A stretch of DNA of 64,000 nt from Amycolatopsis sp. cg9 (GTDB lineage Bacteria > Actinomycetota > Actinomycetes > Mycobacteriales > Pseudonocardiaceae): the NCBI RefSeq assembly GCF_041346945.1, contig NZ_CP166850.1:9036501-9100500 (forward strand), read 5' to 3'. The position numbers and the translations under genes were made by a program. Of this stretch, positions 27,025 to 36,114 are shown in pieces. The stretch's first letter is position 1; each line of letters begins with the position of its first letter. Below the pieces are notes generated by a model that saw only the letters and a list, made by a program, of their open reading frames with translations, had not been told where the DNA came from and did not search any database.

Positions 27025-27039
27025 CCATTGAACGGCACA
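27025..27039 (+). promoter_or_regulatory. Candidate IclR operator, copy 2
   Basis: CCATTGAACGGCACA, five bases after the IclR stop and 41 bases before the GH3 start. It has the same two six-base blocks and spacing as the site at 26243-26257 on the opposite strand. Confidence 0.4.
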
Positions 27040-27079
27040 CCGATGGGTTCTGCCCCGGCCGCCGGTCAGGATCGGCGGC

Positions 27080-28837
27080 ATGTTCCCCTACCAGGACCCG
27101 GGTCGGCCCGTCGCGACGCGCGTCCGCGACCTGCTCGGCCGGATGACGCTGCCGGAGAAGGCCGGGCTGCTCTTCCACGCTCCGGTCGCCGTCACCCCTG
27201 ACGGCGGTTTCGTCGAGGAGCCGGCCGGCCCGCTGCCCACCGCACCGACAACGGAAGTGGTGCGGGACGAGCACGTCCGTTGCCTGTCGCTGATGGCGCC
27301 GGTCCCGGCGGGCCTGCTCGCCCGCTGGCACAACGAGGTTCAGCGGCTCGCGGCCGGCAGCCGGCTGGGCATCCCGGCGCTGGTGTCGTCCGACCCGCGG
27401 CACTCGGCGAACGAGAACCCGCTGACGTCGGTCCCGTCGGGCGGCTGTTCCCGCTGGCCCGAACCGCTCGGTTTCGGCGCGCTGGCCGACGAAGCCGTCG
27501 TGCGCGCGTTCGCCGGGGTGGTGCGCGCCGAGTACACGGCGGTCGGGATCCGGCTGGCCCTGCACCCGATGGCCGACCTGGCCAGCGAACCGCGCTGGTG
27601 CCGCACCTCGGGAACGTTCGGCGCCGACCCGGCGCTGGTGGCCCGGCTGTCGGCCGCGTACGTCGAAGGCCTGCAGGGCAGCGAGCTGGGGCCGGATTCG
27701 GTCGCGGCCATGGTCAAGCACTGGCCGGGCGCGGGTCCGCAGGCCGGGGGCGAGGACGCGCACTTCGCCTCCGGCAAGGACCAGATCTACCCGGACGGGC
27801 GCTACGAGGAGCACCGAGCCGTCTTCCGCCCGGCGTTGCGCGCCGGTGCGGCCGCGGTCATGCCCTACTACGGGCGCCCGGTCGGCGTCCCGGGGCTCGC
27901 CGGCGTCGGGTTCGCCTTCGACCGCGAGGTGATCGCCGGGCAGCTGCGCCGCGACGAGGGCTTCGACGGCCTGGTGTGCACCGACTTCGGGCTGCTCACC
28001 GACGCGCGGCTGCCGGACGGCTCGGTCTGGCCCGCCCGCGCGTGGGGCGCCGAGCACCTCGACGTCGCCGATCGGGTGCTGCGCCTGCTCGACGCGGGCG
28101 TCGACCAGTTCGGCGGCGAGTGGTGCCCGGACGTCGTGGTGGGACTGGTGGAGTCGGGCCGGGTCCCGGAGGCGCGGATCGACGAGTCCGCCGGACGCGT
28201 CCTGGCGCTGATGTTCCGGCTCGGGTTGTTCGAGAACCCCTACGTCGACGAAGACCACGCGGTGGCCACCGTGGGCCGGGCCGACTTCGCCGCCGCCGGG
28301 GCCGACGCGCAACGCCGGTCGATGGTCCTGTTCGCCGGGACGCTGCCGCTGGCACCGGGAATCCGGTTGTACGCGGAAGGAGTCGACCCGGGAGTCGCCG
28401 GCCGCTATGCGTCCATAGTGGACAAGGTCGCCGATGCGGACGCGGCGCTGGTGCGGATCGGCACGCCGTACGAGCCGCGGTCGCGCCTGCCCGAAGCGTT
28501 CTTCCACCAAGGGCGGCTCGACCTGCGCGAGGAGCACCGCGAGCACCTGCTGGCGCTGGCAGCGGCGGTGCCCACGGTCGTGGCCGTCTTCCTCGACCGG
28601 GCCGCGGTCATTCCGGAGCTCACCGGCGCCGCGGCGCTGCTGGCCGACTTCGGCGCGGCCGACGACGCCGTCCTCGACGTCGTGTTCGGCCACGCCACCG
28701 CCGAGGGGCGGCTGCCGATCGAGCTGCCGTCGTCGATGGCCGCGGTGGAAGCGCACCCGGAGGACCGGCCGGGCGGCACCGCGGACCCGCTGTTCCCGAT
28801 CGGGCACACCGCCCGCGTTGCCGAGAGGCAGGCCTGA
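27080..28837 (+). CDS. Glycoside hydrolase family 3 protein
   Basis: Cytoplasmic protein of 585 aa with no signal peptide. The N-terminal barrel has TLPEKAGLLFH, IPALVSSDPRHS, MVKHWPGAGPQAGGEDAHF (KH...PG motif that binds the sugar) and GLVCTDFGLLTDA, where the Asp of CTDFG is the expected nucleophile. The (alpha/beta)6 sandwich domain follows with VAVFLDRAAVIPEL. It lacks the C-terminal fibronectin-like domain of many GH3 beta-glucosidases. It probably releases sugar from an imported glycoside. Its stop overlaps the next ATG (TGATG). Confidence 0.85.
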   Translation: MFPYQDPGRPVATRVRDLLGRMTLPEKAGLLFHAPVAVTPDGGFVEEPAGPLPTAPTTEVVRDEHVRCLSLMAPVPAGLLARWHNEVQRLAAGSRLGIPALVSSDPRHSANENPLTSVPSGGCSRWPEPLGFGALADEAVVRAFAGVVRAEYTAVGIRLALHPMADLASEPRWCRTSGTFGADPALVARLSAAYVEGLQGSELGPDSVAAMVKHWPGAGPQAGGEDAHFASGKDQIYPDGRYEEHRAVFRPALRAGAAAVMPYYGRPVGVPGLAGVGFAFDREVIAGQLRRDEGFDGLVCTDFGLLTDARLPDGSVWPARAWGAEHLDVADRVLRLLDAGVDQFGGEWCPDVVVGLVESGRVPEARIDESAGRVLALMFRLGLFENPYVDEDHAVATVGRADFAAAGADAQRRSMVLFAGTLPLAPGIRLYAEGVDPGVAGRYASIVDKVADADAALVRIGTPYEPRSRLPEAFFHQGRLDLREEHREHLLALAAAVPTVVAVFLDRAAVIPELTGAAALLADFGAADDAVLDVVFGHATAEGRLPIELPSSMAAVEAHPEDRPGGTADPLFPIGHTARVAERQA

Positions 28838-29757
28838 TGCCCGTCCATCCGCTGCTGGTGGCGAAATTCCCGCTGCTGGAAGGGTTCCCGTCGTTCGGCG
28901 CGCTGCTCGCCGACCCGGCGTTCGCCGAGTTCGAGCGTCCGCCGGTACCCGACGACCCGCCTGCGGTGTCCACAACGGACGTTCAGGTGCCCGGGCCGCA
29001 CGGTCCGGTGCCGGTGCGGATCTACCGGACCGGCACCGGCGACGGTTCGCCGTGCCTGGTGTGGCTGCACGGCGGCGCGTTCCGGATGGGCGACCTGGAC
29101 ATGCGGGAAGCCGACCGGGTGGCCCGCGAGCTGGCGCACCGGGCCGGGATCGTGGTGGTGAGCGTCGACTACCGGCTCGCCGTCGGCCGGGTCCGCTACC
29201 CGGTGCCGCACGACGACGTCGTGGCGGCCCTGCGGTGGGTGCGCGACCACGCGGCCGACCTGGGCGTCGGCCGGATCAGCGCGGGCGGCGCGAGCGCGGG
29301 CGGCAACCTGTCGGCGGGCGCGGCCCTGCGCCTGCGCGACGACGACGGCTGGCTGCCCGCGGCGCTGGCACTGGTCTACCCGGTGCTGCACCCGCAGCTG
29401 CCGCCCGCGCCGGCGTCGCTGGCGGCGCGGATGGCCGAGATCCCGAAGATCCTGCACTTCCCGCCGGCGGCGGTGCGGGAGACGACCGAGAACTACCTGG
29501 GCGGGCCGGTGAGCCTCGCGGACGGCTACGCGATGCCGGGCTTGGCCGTCCTGGAGGGGTTGTGCCCGACGCTGGTGCTGACCGCGGAGTACGACGACCT
29601 GCGCGTGTCCGGGCAGGTGTTCGCCGGGCAGCTGGCGGAGGCCGGCGTCGACGTGCGGCACGTGGTGGTGCCGTCGATGCTGCACGGGTTCCTGAACCTG
29701 CCGCCCGCGATCGACGAGGTGGGCCGGGCGGTGGACCTGATCATCGAGACCGTGTGA
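28837..29757 (+). CDS. Alpha/beta hydrolase, hormone-sensitive lipase family
   Basis: Esterase of 306 aa. WLHGGAFRMGD is the oxyanion-hole HGG motif, GGASAGGNLSAG holds the nucleophile Ser, LTAEYDDLRVSG the Asp and PSMLHGFLNLP the His: a complete type IV (HSL/bHSL) esterase. It is translationally coupled to the GH3 gene, so the two may act in turn on an acylated glycoside. Confidence 0.9.
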   Translation: MPVHPLLVAKFPLLEGFPSFGALLADPAFAEFERPPVPDDPPAVSTTDVQVPGPHGPVPVRIYRTGTGDGSPCLVWLHGGAFRMGDLDMREADRVARELAHRAGIVVVSVDYRLAVGRVRYPVPHDDVVAALRWVRDHAADLGVGRISAGGASAGGNLSAGAALRLRDDDGWLPAALALVYPVLHPQLPPAPASLAARMAEIPKILHFPPAAVRETTENYLGGPVSLADGYAMPGLAVLEGLCPTLVLTAEYDDLRVSGQVFAGQLAEAGVDVRHVVVPSMLHGFLNLPPAIDEVGRAVDLIIETV

Positions 29758-29799
29758 ACGGGTCCGTTCAGGTCCGGGGAGGTCAGGGTCCCGGCGAAG

Positions 29800-30489
29800 T
29801 CACCCGGCCGGGGGCGCGTCGTGGCGGAGGTACGCCAGTACCGCTGTCACCCGGTGGTGGAGTCCCGGTTGTTCCCCCAGCCCCAGCTTCGCGAACGTCG
29901 AGTTGACGTGTTTCTCGATGGTCGATTCGGCCAGCACCAGCGCCTCCGCGATGGCTCGGTTGTTGCAGCCCTGGGCCATCAGGCGCAGAACGTCTTTTTC
30001 GCGCGGGGTGAGCTGGGCCAGCGGTGACGTCACCGTGCGCGTGTGGCTGTGCATGAGGACTTCGACGATGCGCGGGTCGATCACCGAACCGCCCGTGGTG
30101 ACTTCGTGGAGGGCCCTGACCAGTTCGTCCAGGTCGCCGACGCGCTCCTTGAGCAGGTAGGCCAGCCCGTCCGTGCCGTGCTGGAACAGGGCGAACGCGT
30201 AGTGCTCGTTGGCGTGCTGGGAAAGCACCACCACGCCGATGCCCGGATGCCTCGTGCGGATGCTGTGCGCCGCCGTGATGCCCTCGAGGTGGTGGCCCGG
30301 CGGCATGCGGATGTCGGCGATCACCGCGTCCGGCCGCTCGTGGTCGACGGCCGTCAGCAACTCCTCGGCCGTGCCGACCGTGGCCAGCACCGTCACCTCG
30401 CCGGAATCCTCGAGCAGCCGGCGGGCGCCCTCGCGAACCAGGTAGTGGTCGTCCGCGATGAGGATTCGCAGGCGCTCACGCGTTGACAT
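29800..30489 (-). CDS. NarL/LuxR-type response regulator
   Basis: Response regulator of 229 aa. The receiver domain has LRILIADDHYLVREG, the phosphoacceptor Asp in DAVIADIRMPPG, and the Lys of YLLKERVGD; the LuxR-type HTH is LTPREKDVLRLMAQGCNNRAIAEALVLAESTIEKHVNSTFAKLGL. The start at ATG 30489 overlaps the kinase gene by 14 bases, so it is made together with its partner. Target genes are unknown; a palindrome upstream of the kinase gene may be its own site. Confidence 0.92.
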   Translation of the reverse strand: MSTRERLRILIADDHYLVREGARRLLEDSGEVTVLATVGTAEELLTAVDHERPDAVIADIRMPPGHHLEGITAAHSIRTRHPGIGVVVLSQHANEHYAFALFQHGTDGLAYLLKERVGDLDELVRALHEVTTGGSVIDPRIVEVLMHSHTRTVTSPLAQLTPREKDVLRLMAQGCNNRAIAEALVLAESTIEKHVNSTFAKLGLGEQPGLHHRVTAVLAYLRHDAPPAG

Positions 30490-32152
30490 CGTGGACGACC
30501 TCCCGGGCCGGCAGCCGAGCACGCACAGTGGTACCTCCGGTGGTGGCGGGCGTGACCTCGAGCTCCCCGCCGACGGCCGCGACCCGGTCCCGCAGCCCGA
30601 TCAGGCCGGTGCCTTCGCGGTGGCCCGGTGGCAGACCGGCCCCGTCGTCGGTGACCTCGACCAGCAGCGACCCGCCGGGCAGCGAGAAGCGCACCGTCGC
30701 CCGTGACGCCCCGGCGTGCTTGAGCACATTCGTCAGCGCCTCGGAAACCAGGAAGAACACCGCCTCCTCGATGTCGACCGGCAACCGCGTGGACTCCAAC
30801 GGCGGCTCCGTCGTGACGGTGACCGGGATCGGGGCGCGGCGGGCGCGCGACCGCACCGCGGCGACCACACCCTGGTCGGTGAGCTCGGCCGGGTGGATGC
30901 CGTGGGCCAGTTTCCGCAGGCCCTCGATCGCGCGATTGGCGTCGTCTTGAACTTCGTTCAGCATCACGTCGGCTTGCTCGGCGCGGCCCACCAGCTTGTT
31001 GCGGGCCAGCCGCAGCTTCGCGACCAGGGCGACCAGCTCCTGCTGCACGCCGTCGTGCAGGTCCCGCTCGATCCGGCGGCGTTCGCTGTCCTGGGCGTGC
31101 ACGATGCGGGTCCGCGACGCGGCCAGCTCGGCCGCCTGGCACTGGATCTGCGCCACCCGCGCGGCCAGTTCGAACGACAGGCGCACCGCGTACGCCGCGA
31201 CGAGAGCGATCACGGCCAACGCGGCGGGCAGCAGTGTTCCCAGCTGCGTGCCGATCACGCCGGCGATCCCGACGGCCCAGAGCCCGAGGAGGAGCCAGAG
31301 CATCCCGTACCGGGTCGTCCAGCGCACGCCCAGGTTGATCCCCAGCAGCCGGTACCGCACGATCGCCACCAGCAGGGCGGTCGCCACGACCGCGAGGGCC
31401 AGCAACGCCGCGCCCGTGACCAGCGGATCGGGCGGCCGCAGGGAGATGTCCCACTTCCGCAGGAGCACCAGCGGCGCCGTGCTCACCCCGGCGATCAGCG
31501 CGCCCATCCCGAGCAGCCGGCGCCACGACCGCTGCCGGGTGACGGGAAGCCGCGCGTACCGGATCGCCTGCAACACCGCGGCCACCAGCAAGAGCAGCCA
31601 GATCGCCAGCTGGAGCTGCGCCACCGGCGGTGGCCGGCCCGTGAAGTAGTTGAGCAGGTACAGCGGGGGCAGCGCCCAGAACGCGCGCAGCGCGACCCGT
31701 TCGTGGGGGTACCGGTAGCGCCCGTCCGGCACCAGCGCGACCAGGCTCACCACCAGCACCACCACAACGCACTGCATGACGCCGACGCACTGGACGTAGA
31801 TCTGCGCCCACCAGGGCAGCAGCCACAGCGACGCCCTGGCGTCGTCCGGGAACAACCGGAGCGCGCCGTTGGTCACGGCACCGGTCATCGCCACCACCGT
31901 GCCGGTGACCAGCACCCTGCGCGCCAGCGGATGGGCCGGTGCGCGCCACCACACCACCACCCCGGTCACGAAGAACGGCAGTGTCAGCGCGAAGACGATC
32001 GGGACGTTGCGCATCCCCGGCGCGGTCAGGACGAGCACGGCCGCGACGAGCGCGCTCGCGGCGCCCACCGCGGCCAGCGCCCACATCCCCGCCGCCCGCT
32101 CCCCCTCGTGCGTCACCGCCCCATCATCCCGCCCGTTCCCCGCCGTGGCCAT
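30476..32152 (-). CDS. Sensor histidine kinase (HisKA_3 type)
   Basis: Membrane kinase of 558 aa. The N-terminal 320 residues carry about nine to ten helices and no large extracellular loop, so the signal is probably sensed in the membrane. The dimerisation and phosphotransfer segment is SERRRIERDLHDGVQQELVAL, with the phosphorylated His in DLHDG. The ATP-binding domain includes EALTNVLKHAGAS and VTDDGAGLPPGHREGTGLIGLRDRV. It forms a two-component system with the overlapping response regulator. Confidence 0.9.
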   Translation of the reverse strand: MATAGNGRDDGAVTHEGERAAGMWALAAVGAASALVAAVLVLTAPGMRNVPIVFALTLPFFVTGVVVWWRAPAHPLARRVLVTGTVVAMTGAVTNGALRLFPDDARASLWLLPWWAQIYVQCVGVMQCVVVVLVVSLVALVPDGRYRYPHERVALRAFWALPPLYLLNYFTGRPPPVAQLQLAIWLLLLVAAVLQAIRYARLPVTRQRSWRRLLGMGALIAGVSTAPLVLLRKWDISLRPPDPLVTGAALLALAVVATALLVAIVRYRLLGINLGVRWTTRYGMLWLLLGLWAVGIAGVIGTQLGTLLPAALAVIALVAAYAVRLSFELAARVAQIQCQAAELAASRTRIVHAQDSERRRIERDLHDGVQQELVALVAKLRLARNKLVGRAEQADVMLNEVQDDANRAIEGLRKLAHGIHPAELTDQGVVAAVRSRARRAPIPVTVTTEPPLESTRLPVDIEEAVFFLVSEALTNVLKHAGASRATVRFSLPGGSLLVEVTDDGAGLPPGHREGTGLIGLRDRVAAVGGELEVTPATTGGTTVRARLPAREVVHDVNA

Positions 32153-32173
32153 CCCGTTTCCCGCGCCCGCACC

Positions 32174-32189
32174 TGGAGGTAAACCTCCA
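32174..32189. promoter_or_regulatory. Palindrome upstream of histidine kinase gene
   Basis: TGGAGGT-AA-ACCTCCA lies 22 bases before the kinase start. Seven-base perfect arms suggest a regulator site, perhaps for the cognate response regulator, or a hairpin masking a ribosome site. Confidence 0.4.
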
Positions 32190-32764
32190 TTCGGAAGCGG
32201 AGCCAGCCGGGTGTTCCCCGCGCACGCACGACGCCACGGTAGGGAGACCGACGGGGGATGCAGGGGGTGAATTCGACGTGATTTCCGCCACGCCCCGGCA
32301 CGCCCCCCTCGATGATCACTCGAATGGCGGTGTCACCCGATAATCTGCGGACGGGACACTCAATCGCGATAGCCGCAGCCAGGGGGAGAGCGTGCTATAT
32401 CATGCGCCGAGTCGGCCTTCTCGGGATTCACGATGGATATCTTTCACCTCTCCTCGTCGATGAAATCGGGTATCGGCAGGGAAAGGGGGTATCGATCCGA
32501 ATACAGCTCGACGAGATCGACCAAACTCAAGGAATTGTCGCAATTCACACGCGATGACGCAGTGACTCGCCGGCCTGCCCGCCGGGGTTGATCGGCTGCC
32601 TCAGCTCGTCATTCGACGACCAGCCGGCCCGCGAAATCCGCGCTGCCGCACCATCTTGCCGACCGCAGCAGGCCGTCTTGCCCGCGCATCGCCGCGCACC
32701 TGCGTCATCGGCCTCTCGACATGGCCGACACCAGGCTGCATCGTCAATTTTTCCGGGGGAGATA
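32190..32764 (+). other. Intergenic region with low-GC segment before the SARP gene
   Basis: About 575 bases with no convincing gene. The part from roughly 32320 to 32560 is much lower in GC than the flanks and contains several short open frames with weak support: a 23-codon GTG frame at 32392-32463 behind AGGGGGAGAG, and a 51-codon ATG frame at 32402-32557. It probably holds the promoter and control sites of the SARP gene and marks the left edge of the biosynthetic cluster. Confidence 0.5.
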
Positions 32765-33535
32765 ATGACGGACGACAACGCGCTGATCCGCCTCCTTGGC
32801 TCCTTGGAAGTGGCCCGCGTCGAAAACATCACCGCTGCCAAGCTTCGGCAGGTTCTCGCACTGCTGGCCGTGAATGCGAACACGGTGGTGAGCACGGAAC
32901 AACTGATCGACGAATTGTGGACGGACGAGCCGCCCCGCACGGTGCGGACGGTTCTGCAGACCTACATCTACCAACTGCGCAAGCTGTTCGCCGAAGCCGC
33001 GGCGAACGGAATCGGCGCCGACCTGCTCGTCACGCGACCGGGCGGGTACGTCCTCGACCTGCCGCGTGAAGACATCGACGTCTTCCGGTTCCGGAACCTC
33101 GTGGACCGCGGCAAGGAAGCGCTCGCGCGCGACGAGCCGGGACGAGCGGGCGATCTGCTGCGGGAGGCGCTCGACCTGTGGCGCGGCCCGGTGTTCACCG
33201 ACGTCGACCTCGGGCCGAGCCTGCGGGGTCTCGCGGCCTACCTGGACGAATTGCGCCTGGAGGCCCTGACCCTGCGCATCGAGGCCGACTTCGGCAGCAA
33301 CCGGCACCGGGAGATCGTCGGCGAGCTGCGGTACCTCGTGGCCCACCACGAGCTGCACGAGTCCTTCTACGTCCTGCTCATGCGCGCACTGCACGGATCG
33401 GGGCGGCGGGCCGACGCACTGAGCGTTTTCGGGCAATTGCGCCGCGTGCTCGACGACGAATTGGGCATCGAGCCTTCGCTCGAGGCCAGGCAGGTCCAGA
33501 CGGAGATCCTGACCAGCGCCTGCAACACGCATTGA
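32765..33535 (+). CDS. SARP family pathway activator
   Basis: Activator of 256 aa starting at ATG 32765 behind GGGGGAG. Residues of about 5-95 form the OmpR-like winged-helix domain (LRQVLALLAVNANTVVSTEQLIDELWTDEPPRTVRTVLQTYIYQLRKL); residues of about 100-245 form the BTAD domain (EDIDVFRFRNLVDRGKEAL, LDLWRGPVFTDVD, HELHESFYVLLMRALHGSGRRADALSVF). SARPs recruit RNA polymerase at heptad repeats of 11-bp period that end 8 bp before the -10. Four promoters in this cluster have exactly that structure, so this protein is their likely activator. Confidence 0.92.
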   Translation: MTDDNALIRLLGSLEVARVENITAAKLRQVLALLAVNANTVVSTEQLIDELWTDEPPRTVRTVLQTYIYQLRKLFAEAAANGIGADLLVTRPGGYVLDLPREDIDVFRFRNLVDRGKEALARDEPGRAGDLLREALDLWRGPVFTDVDLGPSLRGLAAYLDELRLEALTLRIEADFGSNRHREIVGELRYLVAHHELHESFYVLLMRALHGSGRRADALSVFGQLRRVLDDELGIEPSLEARQVQTEILTSACNTH

Positions 33536-33604
33536 CCTGCGGTCGAGGCGTGCTTGTGACGCTGGCGGCACCCGACGAACACGACGAGGAACAGGGGAGA
33601 ATTC

Positions 33605-34390
33605 ATGGCTGAGCGCGCACGACCGGTCGCCCTGGTCACCGGGGCGACGAGCGGAATCGGCCTCGAAGTGGCGACTGCTCTCGCACGGCGCGACATGGCG
33701 GTGTTCCTGTGCTCACGCACGCCGGACGCGGTCGAAGGCACCGTGAAGGACCTGCGGGGCCAAGGCCGCACCGTCGACGGCGTCCCGGCCGATGTGCGGT
33801 CTCCGGAGGAGATCCGCCGGCTCGTGGAGCGGGCCGTGGCGCACTTCGGGCCGATCGACGTCCTGGTGAACAACGCCGGACGGCCCGGCGGCGGGGCGAC
33901 CGCCGAGATCACCGACGAACTGTGGTGTGACGTCGTGGAGACGAACCTGAACAGTGTTTTCCGCGTCACCAAGGAAGTTCTCACCACCGGCGGCATGCTC
34001 GAACGCGGGCGCGGACGGATCGTCAACATCGCGTCGACCGGCGGGAAGCAGGGCGTGGTGCACGCGGCGCCCTACTCGGCCTCGAAGCACGGCGTGGTCG
34101 GGTTCACCAAGGCGCTCGGGCTGGAACTCGCCCGCAGCGGCATCACGGTCAACGCGGTCTGCCCGGGCTTCGTCGAGACGCCGATGGCCGAACGGGTGCG
34201 CGAGCACTACGCGGACATCTGGGGTGTCGACGAGTCCGAGGCGCACGACCGGATCACCAGCCGGGTGCCGCTCGGGCGTTACGTCGAGCCGAGCGAGGTG
34301 GCCGCGATGGTCGAGTACCTGATCTCACCGGGCGCCGCCTCGGTCACCGCGCAGGCGCTCAACGTCTGCGGCGGGCTCGGCAACTACTGA
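33605..34390 (+). CDS. Type II PKS ketoreductase (ActIII-like, C-9)
   Basis: Protein of 261 aa, very close in sequence to ActIII-type ketoreductases: VALVTGATSGIGLEVA (NADPH loop), VLVNNAGRPGGGATAEITDELW, GRIVNIASTGGKQGVVHAAPYSASKHGVVGF (catalytic Ser, Tyr, Lys), NAVCPGFVETPMAERVREHYADIWGV and the end ALNVCGGLGNY. It reduces the C-9 carbonyl of the nascent poly-beta-ketone, which fixes the first-ring C7-C12 cyclisation. It is read with the SARP gene and the lipocalin-like gene, opposite in direction to the KS operon. Confidence 0.95.
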   Translation: MAERARPVALVTGATSGIGLEVATALARRDMAVFLCSRTPDAVEGTVKDLRGQGRTVDGVPADVRSPEEIRRLVERAVAHFGPIDVLVNNAGRPGGGATAEITDELWCDVVETNLNSVFRVTKEVLTTGGMLERGRGRIVNIASTGGKQGVVHAAPYSASKHGVVGFTKALGLELARSGITVNAVCPGFVETPMAERVREHYADIWGVDESEAHDRITSRVPLGRYVEPSEVAAMVEYLISPGAASVTAQALNVCGGLGNY

Positions 34391-34408
34391 TCCCGGCGAG
34401 GAGGACCG

Positions 34409-34819
34409 ATGCTTTCGGAGCAGGACCTGATCGGGGTCTGGCGGCTCACCGCGCACTACTACCACCACGAAGACGGCTCCCGCTCCGAAGGCCCGCTCGG
34501 GAAGGGCGCGGACGGGGTGCTGATCTACGACGCCACCGGCTGGATGGGGGTCGGCATGATGCGCACGGAGTCCGTGACCGCCACCGCGGACGCCGGCGCG
34601 GGACCGCCGCCGTCGTTCTACCTGGGCTACACCGGGCGGTGGCGGGTCGCGGGCGACGAGGTCGTGCACGAGGTCGCCGTCGGCTCCCACCCGCGGGTGG
34701 TCGGCACGGACCAGGTGCGTGAGGCCCGCCTGCACGACGGCGGGCTCAGCCTCCGCCGTCCGGTTTCCCCCGGCTCGACGCGGTACATCGTCATGGACTG
34801 GTGCCGCGCCGGGGAATGA
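34409..34819 (+). CDS. Lipocalin-like domain protein
   Basis: Protein of 136 aa beginning LIGVWRLTAHYYHHEDGS, the start of a lipocalin-like beta-barrel (PF13924 type), with YDATGWMGVGMMR and YLGYTGRWRVAGDEVVHEV. It follows the ketoreductase by 18 bases behind a GAGGAGG site and precedes a strong terminator. Proteins of this kind occur in aromatic polyketide clusters, where a role in binding or cyclising the polyketide is suspected but not shown. Confidence 0.75.
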   Translation: MLSEQDLIGVWRLTAHYYHHEDGSRSEGPLGKGADGVLIYDATGWMGVGMMRTESVTATADAGAGPPPSFYLGYTGRWRVAGDEVVHEVAVGSHPRVVGTDQVREARLHDGGLSLRRPVSPGSTRYIVMDWCRAGE

Positions 34820-34834
34820 CCGGCGCACGAGACG

Positions 34835-34870
34835 ACACCGGCGGGCACGGATTTCCGTGCCCGCCGGTGT
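34835..34870. terminator. Strong bidirectional terminator
   Basis: Perfect 17-base arms (34835-34851 and 34854-34870; ACACCGGCGGGCACGGA) with a two-base centre, between the convergent lipocalin-like and aromatase/cyclase genes. Confidence 0.85.
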
Positions 34871-34886
34871 TCGTGTACGCGGCCCC

Positions 34887-35864
34887 TCACTCCACGGACG
34901 GGAGCACGCCGGGCGCGGGGTGCGGCGGGAGGACCCGGCCCTGGAGGTGGGCGAACGCCCCGGCGTGGCTGAGGGTGGCGCGCCCGTTGGCGCCCAGGTT
35001 CTCGCGCAGATAGGCCCGCGCGTCGGCCAGTGTGCTGTGCTCCCCCAGCTGCGCGCGGGCGGCCTCGGGGTCGATCGCGACGGTGTGCGTCGCGGTGGCT
35101 TCCACCCCGCGCCCGACGCGGCGGAACGTCCAGTGGCCGCTGTGGCCGAGCAGCATCGCCGGCGGCACGAGCTGGGTGTAGGCGATGCTCTCCCCGGGGT
35201 GGCAGACGCGGATCGACCGGGTGGTGTGCGCGGTCCCGTCCGCGGTGATCGTGTCCATCTCCATGTGCTGGACCCCGGCCGCGTCCTCGGTCAGCTCGAC
35301 GCGGGCCACGTGGGGCAGCCGGTCGGGCCACAGATCACTGCGGTGGACGAACTCGTAGACGTCCGCCAGCTCGCCGTCCAGCACGACGGTGTCGGAGAAG
35401 GTGTCGATCACCTCGTCGACCGGGTGGCCGAGCTCGGTGATGCGGCCCAGCGCCGCGAGCTCCTCGGTGCTGTTGCGGTCCACCGCGGCGACGAGGGTGT
35501 CGCGGGCGCTCGCGTCGGTCACCGAAAACCGGTGGTCGAGCACGACTTCGGTGCCCCCGTAGCCGTGCGGCTGGAACGACCACGTCCCGCTCATCGCCGC
35601 GACCGGGGGCCGGCTGTGTTCCTGGCGGAACTCGATGCGCCGCGCCACCGGGTCGAGGTCGCGGCGGGAGATCCACGCCGCCACCTCGCCGGCGACGACG
35701 GCCCAGAGCCGGAACCGCTCCGCGCGCTCGTCGCGCTCCAGGTGGTGCACGTGGACGGTCGGCCCGAACACCACCGGCCACCGGGAGACGTCCGCGACCA
35801 CCCGGTAGACGTCGTCCGGCGGGGCCGCGATCACGCGTGTGTGCGTCGTGTGCTCCACGGTCAC
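34887..35864 (-). CDS. Two-domain aromatase/cyclase
   Basis: Protein of 325 aa with two START/SRPBCC halves, residues of about 1-150 (HTRVIAAPPDDVYRVVADVSRWPVVFGPTVHV) and 160-315 (DTVVLDGELADVYEFVHRSDLWPDRLPHV). This is the ActVII/DpsF-like didomain type that aromatises the first ring of C-9-reduced polyketides. It starts at GTG 35864, overlapping the ACP stop (GTGA), and ends the leftward KS operon. Its presence with an ActIII-like reductase predicts a C7-C12 first ring. Confidence 0.93.
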   Translation of the reverse strand: MTVEHTTHTRVIAAPPDDVYRVVADVSRWPVVFGPTVHVHHLERDERAERFRLWAVVAGEVAAWISRRDLDPVARRIEFRQEHSRPPVAAMSGTWSFQPHGYGGTEVVLDHRFSVTDASARDTLVAAVDRNSTEELAALGRITELGHPVDEVIDTFSDTVVLDGELADVYEFVHRSDLWPDRLPHVARVELTEDAAGVQHMEMDTITADGTAHTTRSIRVCHPGESIAYTQLVPPAMLLGHSGHWTFRRVGRGVEATATHTVAIDPEAARAQLGEHSTLADARAYLRENLGANGRATLSHAGAFAHLQGRVLPPHPAPGVLPSVE

Positions 35865-36112
35865 ACCGCCGCGAGCCGGCGGTTGACGAGTGCGAGCAGC
35901 TCTTCGGGGGTCTCGACCTCGAGGATCTGCTCGTCCGGGATCACCACGCCGTAGTCCAGCTTGAGCCGCGCGGCGGTCTCGATGAGGGCGAGCGAGTCAT
36001 AGCCCAGATCGTCGAACGGCGTCCGTGCGGCGTGCTCGAGCCGGGCGACTTCTTCGCCCGAGCAAGCGGCCAGGATGGCGCAGAGGTTGTCCAGGCTCAT
36101 CGCGTTGGTCAT
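35861..36112 (-). CDS. Type II PKS acyl carrier protein
   Basis: Carrier protein of 83 aa. LGYDSLALIETAARLKLDYGV holds the phosphopantetheine serine in the DSL motif, and VIPDEQILEVETPEELLALVN closes the helical bundle. The start at ATG 36112 has AGGAG six bases before it, and the gene sits three bases after the KS-beta stop. It carries the growing polyketide for the KS-alpha/beta pair. Confidence 0.95.
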   Translation of the reverse strand: MTNAMSLDNLCAILAACSGEEVARLEHAARTPFDDLGYDSLALIETAARLKLDYGVVIPDEQILEVETPEELLALVNRRLAAV

Positions 36113-36114
36113 GA

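Noticed and set aside
32402..32557. 51-codon frame in the SARP upstream region
   Set aside because: Spacing to the ribosome site is poor, two overlapping frames are equally open because GC is low there, and no family is recognisable.
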